From the NCBI GenBank assembly GCA_031279305.1, contig JAITIS010000007.1:1-12026 (forward strand): a DNA stretch of 12,026 nucleotides, read 5' to 3'. Positions 5,729 through 12,026 of this stretch are shown here, in pieces. The notes below the pieces were generated by a model that searched no databases, was not told the origin of the DNA, and saw only the letters and a list, made by a program, of their open reading frames with translations. The position numbers and the translations under genes were made by a program. Source of the stretch: Candidatus Margulisiibacteriota bacterium. GTDB taxonomy: Bacteria > Margulisbacteria > Termititenacia > Termititenacales > Termititenacaceae. Within the stretch, counting starts at the first letter, position 1, and every line of letters begins with the position of its first letter.

Positions 5729-7327
5729 TCAATCCCTCACTTTCACCACCAGCGGGCTGGCATTGACCCAGACCTGATCGGACAGCGCGAAAATTTCCGC
5801 CTCGCCGGGTATGTCCGAGACAAAATCTGTCCAGACTTCGCCCAGCGCGTCAGTCAGGGCGCTGTCCGGCGAAAATTTATCTATCATTTTCCAGCTGTTG
5901 CGCCGGGAAAAAAACTTCACCCTGGCGCCGGACACCGGTTCTCTCTGCTTATCCAAAAGCTGGACGCGCAGGCGCAGTTTCTGGCCGCGCGGCGTTTCCG
6001 TTCCGGCGGTCAGGCTGGAATGCTCCGGCGCAAAAGTGCTGAAAGTCACATAGACCGAAGCGGCCAGCGGCCGGCCGGCGGCATCCTCCGTGCCGTACAG
6101 CCAAAAATATATTTTATGCAGCCCCTGCGCCGCCGGCAGAGCGGATAAATCGAGAATACCGTAATAGTCGCCGGACTGTCTGGCTGGCACAGTCCGGTAG
6201 TCCGGCTGAAAAACGGCGCGCTGGCCTAATAATTTCGGCGCGGTTTTGCTGATTTTATTCTGCTGATCATAGCCTTTAAGCTCGGCGTAGTATTCGTCGG
6301 TATTCTTAGGCGGCGTCCAGACAAAAGGCAGCGGATTCGCCGGATCGGGCGCGGATTCTTTGCGCGCATAAAGCGGACGTCCCAGCGCGTCGCTGACCGT
6401 GAATTCCACCACCCGAATGTCCGCGGGCAGAGAATAATTGACCAGCAGAGGCCGTCCCGGCGCGGCGCGCTCCGGCGTATCCGCAAAAGCCAGAGTCTCC
6501 GGGGCGGCTACATCGGCTTTGAAACTGACGAGCTGTCTGGCATTTTCCGGCAGAGGCACGATGGCCGCCAGCGGCAGCAATCCAGCCAGCTGTTCGGCGG
6601 TTTTCACCAGCATACCCTCTGGAGAAATAATTTTTAGGCCGACGCCAAAATTATAGTCCGGCGCTATAGTATTTTCGTTCACCCGGCGCTTGACGCCGTA
6701 CGCAAACTCCGGCTGGAGCTTCCACTGAAAATCGCGCGTTTCTGGACGCCGGGATTGACGCCCCAGCTCCGGCACCGGCAGCTCCGGCAGCTCAAAGCCC
6801 GCGCCGTCTGGATCGGGCAGTTCCGGCAGTTCGATGACCAGAAGCTGCTCCAGATACTGGCTGGCCGGAATAAGTATATTTTCCAGATAGCCGTCCGCGC
6901 CTCTGGCTTTGGCCGCGTAATTTGCAAAAAAAGCCGCGCGCGCCACCCGCCTGTCCTCGCGGCGGTATTTGGCGCCGGAAATTTCGTCGTAAAAATATTT
7001 CTGCTCGCCCGCCGAAGTCCGGGACAGCGTTTGATCGATCAGCCGGGCCGCGCTGTAAACCCGCGTCTGTCTGCGGCTGTTTTCATAGGCGCGCCAAGCG
7101 CGGTTTTCTCTGGCGTCCGCCAGCAGGCTGATGTTTTGATAATACGGCGCGGGATTTTTACGCGCCTCATCCAACGCGCCGGTGATCACCGGCAGAGCGC
7201 CGGCCTGCAAAACCATCGTATTGAGGCCGGCCAGCAGGCGTTCCGTCCGGGAATAATATTCATCTGGGCCGGCCGCGGTCAAAAGCCAGACCAGAAGCAG
7301 TCCTAAAATAAGGATTTTTTTTACCAT
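5729..7327 (-). CDS. Secreted protein with helical N-terminus and bacterial Ig-like C-terminus
   Basis: A 532-aa protein with a clear Sec signal peptide (MVKKILILGLLLVWLLTAAG, cleavage near 20). Residues about 22-165 are helical and charged. Residues 166-188 are a short Glu-Leu-Pro repeat (ELPELP occurs at 167-172, then FELPELPVPEL), which may be an extended spacer. Residues about 204-425 are beta-rich, with two segments resembling FlgD/Ig-like sandwiches (for example EFTVSDALGRPLYARK followed by PFVWTPPKNTDEYYAELKG). Residues about 434-531 follow the bacterial Big_1/invasin Ig pattern: a strand, LLDKQREPVSGARVKFFS, then LTDALGEVWTDFVSDIPGEA. These features suggest a periplasmic or surface structural protein; no enzyme motif is visible. 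The start ATG overlaps the preceding stop by 7 nt (ATGGTAA), which implies coupled translation. The exact function is unknown. Membership in the same transcript as the PorV-like barrel suggests a shared role in the cell envelope. Confidence 0.75.
   Translation of the reverse strand: MVKKILILGLLLVWLLTAAGPDEYYSRTERLLAGLNTMVLQAGALPVITGALDEARKNPAPYYQNISLLADARENRAWRAYENSRRQTRVYSAARLIDQTLSRTSAGEQKYFYDEISGAKYRREDRRVARAAFFANYAAKARGADGYLENILIPASQYLEQLLVIELPELPDPDGAGFELPELPVPELGRQSRRPETRDFQWKLQPEFAYGVKRRVNENTIAPDYNFGVGLKIISPEGMLVKTAEQLAGLLPLAAIVPLPENARQLVSFKADVAAPETLAFADTPERAAPGRPLLVNYSLPADIRVVEFTVSDALGRPLYARKESAPDPANPLPFVWTPPKNTDEYYAELKGYDQQNKISKTAPKLLGQRAVFQPDYRTVPARQSGDYYGILDLSALPAAQGLHKIYFWLYGTEDAAGRPLAASVYVTFSTFAPEHSSLTAGTETPRGQKLRLRVQLLDKQREPVSGARVKFFSRRNSWKMIDKFSPDSALTDALGEVWTDFVSDIPGEAEIFALSDQVWVNASPLVVKVRD
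5734..5738 (-). promoter_or_regulatory. Ribosome binding site GAGGG of the YARHG gene
   Basis: GAGGG sits in the last codons of the preceding gene, 10 nt before the ATG at 5723 but only 1 nt before the TTG at 5732. It therefore decides for the ATG. Confidence 0.55.
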
Positions 7328-8220
7328 CGCGCGCCCAGAGAAATATATTGATCGGAACCCAGACTGTGTTTATTCTGCGCGGCGTAGGCATAAGCAAAAT
7401 AAACATAATCCATCGCCAGCCCGGCGCCGGCGGTGAAGCGGTCTTCCAGACAGCCGGCGGCTAGCTGAATGCGGGGCGTGAGCAGAATTTCCAGCCCCCA
7501 GTAATTCTGCGCCGGCACAGAGCCCTCGGAAAACCGACGGTCATAATACAAGCCCAGCTTATCCATTATCTGCCAGCCCAATCCCGCCGTGTAATTCTGC
7601 GGCAGGCGGTCAATACTGCCAGTGTCATACTCCTGATAGGCGCTGAGGTTATCCGCCGTCAGTCCCAGAGTGAGGGCGGACAGCCGGCAATACAAACCGG
7701 CGGCGCCAGACCAGCCGGAGCCGTAGCCGTACCCCGCGGAGATCTGCTGGCTGGAATGCCGCAGACTCACGCCCAGCCCTAGACCGGGCAGAATTTCTTT
7801 GGCGGCGGCCAGCACGGCGGTATTTTCATAATAAGACAGGCTGTCGATCAAAACAACCTCATTATTATTCAGGCTGGCCGCGGTTTCTGGAATATCCGCG
7901 ATTTGCAGCTGTGCCCAGTAAAAACCTAGAGCGCACTGCGCTAGAGGCAGGACGGCGCTCAGGCCAAAAAAATCCACATCGGCAGCCAGCTGGGTCTGCA
8001 AGGTGGCTATCTCTTTTTTCCCGACAAAAGCCAGACCGCCGGGGTTCCAGAGAAAAGAGGCGGCATCCGGCCTATGCGCGGCATAAGCATTGCCCAGAGC
8101 CAGCGCTCTGGCCGAAGGCGCGATACTCTGCACAGCCAGAGCGCGTCCGCCGGCAAACTCCGCCGCGCGCAGCATTGACATCGTCAGGCAGAACAGTAAA
8201 ATTATTTTTCTTACCGCCAT
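7321..8220 (-). CDS. PorV/PorQ-like outer-membrane beta-barrel protein
   Basis: A 299-aa protein with a signal peptide ending near residue 19 (MSMLRA-AEF). Soon after comes the hallmark of the PorV/PorQ (UPF0164-like) family: SARALALGNAYAA (residues 36-48) followed by DAASFLWNPGGLAFVG (52-67). The rest is made of alternating amphipathic strands (for example LGLGVSLRHSS, FTAGAGLAMDYVYFAYAYA) and ends in ISLGARW, an aromatic-terminated last strand as in many outer-membrane barrels. In type IX secretion, PorV is an outer-membrane shuttle that binds the C-terminal domain of cargo proteins. The gene just upstream encodes a protein with such a domain and overlaps this one by 10 nt (ATGGCGGTAA), a strong hint of partnership. 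The start ATG at 8220 has AGAGGG about 11 nt upstream. FadL-type transport is a less likely alternative. Family assignment is fairly sure; the specific role is inferred. Confidence 0.82.
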   Translation of the reverse strand: MAVRKIILLFCLTMSMLRAAEFAGGRALAVQSIAPSARALALGNAYAAHRPDAASFLWNPGGLAFVGKKEIATLQTQLAADVDFFGLSAVLPLAQCALGFYWAQLQIADIPETAASLNNNEVVLIDSLSYYENTAVLAAAKEILPGLGLGVSLRHSSQQISAGYGYGSGWSGAAGLYCRLSALTLGLTADNLSAYQEYDTGSIDRLPQNYTAGLGWQIMDKLGLYYDRRFSEGSVPAQNYWGLEILLTPRIQLAAGCLEDRFTAGAGLAMDYVYFAYAYAAQNKHSLGSDQYISLGARW

Positions 8221-11200
8221 TTCAACATTTTCCCTCTAGCTTTTACGGCGCGTTCTCCATCGCCCGCGGTTATTTCGTATATATAGGCGCCGTTTAACAC
8301 ACTCTGGCCATAGTCATTGGCGCCGTCCCAAACCACATCGTTGTACGGATCGCCGGCGGTGGCTCCCCTGCCCCCCTCTGTGCCGGGGAAAAAATCCAGC
8401 CGGCGCGCCGGCCGGCCGGCGGCGTCATAAATGCGAATGGCCACTTCCGCGTCGCGCGACAGACGGTAACGAATAGTAGTCCGCTCAGCAAAAGGATTGG
8501 GATAATTTATCTGTTTGTCTACGGCCAGCGGCCCGGCGGCAGACATAGCGTCCGCGAAAACAGCGGCTGGCACAGCCTGCGCCGCCAAAGTAAAAGGACT
8601 GTCCGCAGGATCAGCGCGCAAAGCCAGATATTTTTCCGGTATATGCACAGCATACACCGCATATGCGCCGCCCTTCTGCTCCACCCATACCGCGTAAACA
8701 GAATTATCATCCCCGGCGCAGATAGAGGGATCGCTAGCCAGAGCCTGAGGATGGGAAAGCAAAAGCGGCGCCGTGCCGGATGTTTCGCCGTTTTTCCTGC
8801 GCTGATAATAAATCCGTCCGGCGGCGTTAGTCACAGTGTGCGCATAGTCCGCGGTAAAAGCATTCTGAGTGATAAGCGCCAACCGGCGAGCGCGCTGCTG
8901 AGCGGCATAAGTCGCCCCAGTATCCAGTCCGTCCGGGTCAACAGTATACTCTACATTTTTATTATAAAAATTTCTGTAACGAACATCATACAAATCAAAA
9001 TCCACATAACCCCAGACGGAGTGCCCCTGCTCCGCATTATGACAATCCGCATCCAAAAAATAATTGCCCGCATCTAAATAAACATTTTTATCCCCGCCAT
9101 TTTCTATTTCTTCCAGCAAAACGCCATCTTTCCAGATTCTTGCCGAGCCAATTTTTTCATTCGTATGATCATTTATGCGCAAACACACCGCCTGCGGATG
9201 GTCGAGATAAAAATAATTGGCATGATGGTGTTCATCGCTTGTGGAGTCTTGCGCGTCGACGCTGCGCCTCACAGGGTCGCCGTACATATAACTAACTTCA
9301 TACTCGCCGCTAATACTATTTTTTTCTACCGCTGTTTTGGCCAGCGGCTGTGAATAGCCGACTATCCCCGCCACGTCTGAATAATTCAGCGCGCTACCAA
9401 TAACATAATCAAAATCATTGCCCACTTCATCAATAATTTTTAACTGCGCGCGGTAAGCGCCCGGCGAAAGCGCCCAGCCATCACTCAAAAAATCCGTAAT
9501 GACAAAAGGATAATTCTGCGAAACCGTAAAATCTCTGGCGGGATAGGTTTCAACCAAATTATCCTTGCTGTCGTACAAACTCAAGATCAGCTGCTGGCGC
9601 AGCGGAAAATCTTTTAGATAAATATTAACCGTCGCTGTGGCCGCGCCTTCTAGCGGATTAAATATTTCAGAGTCTGCCGCGCTATTGTTCACCAGAATTT
9701 CGGCGCCGGCGATTTTTTCCCGCGAATTGGCCACGATCACCGCGCCGGTGACCGGAGCGGAAAAGACGCCCAGCGCGTCCGCGGCCTTGATTTCGTATTC
9801 ATAAATGCCGTCCCGGATATATTTATGCGCGGCGTCCCGTCCGTCCCAGATTATCTGAAAACCGCCCGGCTCGGCTGTATGCTCCTGCGCCAGCTCTCCG
9901 CCGACCGAAAAATAAACTTTGAGCGTGGAAAAATCCGGGCGCTCCGCGGCATAATAAGCCAAATATTCCGGACTCTGCAGGCTGAAATTTAGAATAGTGT
10001 AATCTTTCAGCCCGTCTTGATTGATCGGCGAAATAGCCGGCTCGCTCTGGGACAGACTTAAAATCCGGGGCGCAGAAGCTACATAGAAAAAACTGCCTTC
10101 GGCTGCAGTTTTGTGATTGAAACTATCTTCCAGCAAATATTCATAAGTGTACCCGCCCTCCGGCATATTCTGATCGGCGTAGATTTGGTCAAATTGGAAA
10201 CCCCTAGGACGCCGTTCCCTTTCGGCTATAGTTTTATACAGCGCGCCATTGCGATAAAGTTTGGCGGTTAGATACAGCGGCCCGGTCGAGCCGCCCAGCT
10301 CATAGTTAATATTAAGCAGACGATAGAGCAGAGCTTCCCGGGAAAGAATATCCGGTTTAAGCATTATATGTTTGATAGCCGGTCCGTCAGCGGTGATCCG
10401 CAGCGGCGCTTCAAAAACGCCGACGTTACCAGCCAGATCTCTGGCCGTGATCCGCAGAGCATAATCGCCGCTAGGCAAAACAGCTCCATTGGGACGGTTG
10501 CCATTAAAGATATAAACGCACTCTTCCGCAGCCGCTAAAGAAATTTCCGGCGTCAGCGTCTCTGCGGTTTGTCCAGCCAGCAGTTCTATGCGCGCCGTAA
10601 TGTCCTCGTTCGGAGTAAAAGCAAGCGCGGCCTCGTCTATGCCCCCCGACCAGATTTCCGCCGGCGACAGAGTTAGAGCATCAAGCGCGGGCGGAATGCC
10701 GTCCACCGCAAAGCCGCTAAAACTCTCATCTTGGTATTCTCCGGCTTCCGCGTAAACACGCAGAGTATACAGCGCGCTCTCCAGAGCGCCGGTGGGTATG
10801 TCCAAAATATGCTCGCCTCTGGCCAATTCCCGCTCCAGCAGAAGCCGTTCCTGTCCAGACGCGCCGCGTATATAAACAGACACGCGCGCAAAACGCAGCA
10901 AACGCAGGGTTAGTTTTTCCGGCTGCTTTTCCTGAATATATTTTGGCGCGGCTTCCGCCAAATCAATAATCGGATGCTCAATATTGATAAAAATATCTCT
11001 CTGCCGCGCCGAAGTCGAGTTGCCGGCCTGATCGGTGAGTGTGATTGCCGCGCGGTATTTGCCGTTTTTCAGCTCTTGGAATTTATTCCGTCCGTCCCAG
11101 CTCAAGCTGGGCGCAAAACGATATTCCGCGCCGGCGGCGGTATAAACCAGCTGTTTATCAGCATCGTAAATCTGGCAGCTAAGCGCCGCCGGCTCTCGGC

Positions 11201-12014
11201 TCCGGGCTTGCATAACCGCCGCGGCGGATTTATCTGACAGCACATCGGGACTGACCAGCAGAGTTTCAATATCCGGCGGACGCAAATCAAGATATATTTT
11301 TCCGGTCTGGCAAGCCGGTTCTTTATTTCCCTCCGGATCGGCAGCAAACAAGAAATAATCATAACCTCCCTGCCGAGGGTTTTTAGGCGCCCAGCTCAAC
11401 CGCAGCTCGCCGGGCTTGCTGCCGCTGGCATCCAGCCGCTCCACCAATTCATCTCCGGAGAAAATTTCCAGCTGAACAGCCGCCGGACTTTCGAGCTTCA
11501 GCTGAAAAACCGTCTCATCTTTAACTCCGTCGCCATTGGGCGAGAAATATTCGTTATTCTGGCGCAATTCTTTTAGCTGGTAGCCGAGCGACAGGCTCTC
11601 CGGCTGGGATTTATTCACCAGCGACAGCCATAAAACACCGCCGGCAAAATCCAGCGAACGCACTTCTTGTCCGGCATATTGTTTGAGCTCGCCGAGATAG
11701 GCGCCGGTCTCGCTGAAAATCTGCACGGATTTATTGCCGGTGTCGGCCACATAGATTTTCTTGCTTAAACCCACCGCCACATCCTGCGGCAAAAGCAGCT
11801 CCCCCGGCAAAGAACCGCGGCGGCCAAAACTCAAAAGCAGTTTACCGGACGGCGAATATTTCACTATGCGGTCTGCGCCGGTGTCCGCCGCATAAATGTT
11901 TCCGTAAATATCCACCGCCAATCCGTAAGGATTGCGCAAATCGCCGAAACTATCCGATTTTTTGAAACTATCCAGCCTGACCCGCGTAATTTTATTGCTG
12001 CCGCTGTCCAGAAC
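8211..12014 (-). CDS. Giant NHL-repeat/Ig-like surface protein with type IX-like C-terminal domain, 5' end missing
   Basis: The frame is open to the right edge, so the N-terminus is lost. The TTG at 11939 is an internal Leu codon: in-frame upstream residues (SGSNKITRVRLDSF) already belong to an NHL repeat. Numbering from that Leu: NHL repeats to about 85 (NPYGLAVDIYGNIYAADTG, PQDVAVGLSKKIYVADTG), a beta-propeller fold. YFSPNGDGVKDETVFQL (131-147) opens the first of several FlgD/Ig-like sandwiches reaching about 850; a similar SPINQDGLKDYTILNF is at 637-652 and WDGR at 281-284 and 698-701. About 870-1000 is an unrecognised His/Asp-rich part. About 1060-1100 is Asp-box-like (SDPSICAGDDNSVYAVW). 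The C-terminus, from YPNPFAERTTIRYRLS (1146-1161) through WDGANDYGQSVLNGAYIYEI to KMLKWR, matches FlgD-like/type IX type A sorting domains. Probably exported and surface-displayed. First visible gene of the operon; overlaps the PorV-like gene by 10 nt. An estimated 1,268 residues are genomic. Confidence 0.85.
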   Translation of the reverse strand, partial: VLDSGSNKITRVRLDSFKKSDSFGDLRNPYGLAVDIYGNIYAADTGADRIVKYSPSGKLLLSFGRRGSLPGELLLPQDVAVGLSKKIYVADTGNKSVQIFSETGAYLGELKQYAGQEVRSLDFAGGVLWLSLVNKSQPESLSLGYQLKELRQNNEYFSPNGDGVKDETVFQLKLESPAAVQLEIFSGDELVERLDASGSKPGELRLSWAPKNPRQGGYDYFLFAADPEGNKEPACQTGKIYLDLRPPDIETLLVSPDVLSDKSAAAVMQARSREPAALSCQIYDADKQLVYTAAGAEYRFAPSLSWDGRNKFQELKNGKYRAAITLTDQAGNSTSARQRDIFINIEHPIIDLAEAAPKYIQEKQPEKLTLRLLRFARVSVYIRGASGQERLLLERELARGEHILDIPTGALESALYTLRVYAEAGEYQDESFSGFAVDGIPPALDALTLSPAEIWSGGIDEAALAFTPNEDITARIELLAGQTAETLTPEISLAAAEECVYIFNGNRPNGAVLPSGDYALRITARDLAGNVGVFEAPLRITADGPAIKHIMLKPDILSREALLYRLLNINYELGGSTGPLYLTAKLYRNGALYKTIAERERRPRGFQFDQIYADQNMPEGGYTYEYLLEDSFNHKTAAEGSFFYVASAPRILSLSQSEPAISPINQDGLKDYTILNFSLQSPEYLAYYAAERPDFSTLKVYFSVGGELAQEHTAEPGGFQIIWDGRDAAHKYIRDGIYEYEIKAADALGVFSAPVTGAVIVANSREKIAGAEILVNNSAADSEIFNPLEGAATATVNIYLKDFPLRQQLILSLYDSKDNLVETYPARDFTVSQNYPFVITDFLSDGWALSPGAYRAQLKIIDEVGNDFDYVIGSALNYSDVAGIVGYSQPLAKTAVEKNSISGEYEVSYMYGDPVRRSVDAQDSTSDEHHHANYFYLDHPQAVCLRINDHTNEKIGSARIWKDGVLLEEIENGGDKNVYLDAGNYFLDADCHNAEQGHSVWGYVDFDLYDVRYRNFYNKNVEYTVDPDGLDTGATYAAQQRARRLALITQNAFTADYAHTVTNAAGRIYYQRRKNGETSGTAPLLLSHPQALASDPSICAGDDNSVYAVWVEQKGGAYAVYAVHIPEKYLALRADPADSPFTLAAQAVPAAVFADAMSAAGPLAVDKQINYPNPFAERTTIRYRLSRDAEVAIRIYDAAGRPARRLDFFPGTEGGRGATAGDPYNDVVWDGANDYGQSVLNGAYIYEITAGDGERAVKARGKMLKWR
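8940..9330 (-). other. AT-rich, His/Asp-rich segment within the giant surface protein
   Basis: This part encodes about residues 870-1000 of the giant protein (numbered from 11939) and includes DEHHHANYFYLDHP, INDHTNEK, YFLDADCHN and EQGHSVWGYVDFDLYD. GC content by hand is 22% in 8941-9000 and 35% in 9061-9120, against 75% in 8401-8460. The pattern looks like a beta-sandwich of unknown family, possibly metal-binding, and may be an inserted domain. Confidence 0.45.
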
Positions 12015-12026
12015 AGATCGGAAGAG
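12015..12026 (+). other. Illumina adapter remnant at the contig end
   Basis: The final 12 bases, AGATCGGAAGAG, equal the common stem of Illumina TruSeq-type adapters, in the orientation expected when a read runs off the 3' end of its insert. They are almost certainly not genomic. They happen to keep the minus-strand frame open, adding four spurious codons to the giant surface protein. Confidence 0.93.

Noticed and set aside
8294..8710. Small alternate-frame minus-strand ORFs and the plus-strand ORF in this stretch
   Set aside because: All lie inside the conserved C-terminal domain of the giant protein or its Asp-box region and show no features of their own.
11937..11939. TTG at 11939 as the start codon of the giant surface protein
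   Set aside because: The frame stays open upstream to the edge, and the upstream residues continue the NHL-repeat pattern, so this is an internal Leu codon.

Overview
The window looks like a single assembly contig from an uncultured diderm (Gram-negative type) bacterium. A predicted outer-membrane barrel of the PorV/PorQ type, an apolipoprotein N-acyltransferase and several Sec signal peptides all imply two membranes. The cargo protein ends in a type IX-like sorting domain. Together these recall the Bacteroidetes/Chlorobi side or candidate phyla that carry PorV-like proteins (Elusimicrobia, Margulisbacteria, WOR groups), but I cannot place the organism from this sequence. The last 12 bases (12015-12026) match the Illumina adapter stem AGATCGGAAGAG, so genomic sequence probably stops at 12014.

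Layout. (1) 1-2225, minus strand: a large, alpha-helical, unrecognised protein, cut off at the left edge. Its frame runs through a run of ten G (C10 on the plus strand, 1088-1097). All plus-strand ORFs in this stretch are shadows of it. (2) 2226-2457: a divergent intergenic region. It holds a candidate promoter and a compact three-hairpin element (2360-2436) directly ahead of the ribosome binding site of the next gene. (3) 2458-3507, plus strand: a 349-aa unrecognised protein with strongly patchy base composition. (4) 3508-3580: a short convergent gap with a GC-rich hairpin. (5) 12014 to 3581, minus strand: a tight five-gene operon whose junctions overlap or nearly touch.

The operon, in order of transcription: a very large NHL-repeat/Ig-like surface protein with a FlgD-like type IX-style C-terminal domain (5' end missing); a PorV/PorQ-like outer-membrane barrel; a secreted protein with a helical N-terminal half and a bacterial Ig-like C-terminus; a secreted protein with a YARHG domain; and lnt. 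The first two fit a cargo and its outer-membrane partner in a type IX-like surface-display route, and overlapping stop/start codons suggest they are made in a fixed ratio. The two Sec-exported proteins of unknown role may be accessory parts of the same envelope assembly. lnt would mature lipoproteins, although no product seen here has a lipobox.
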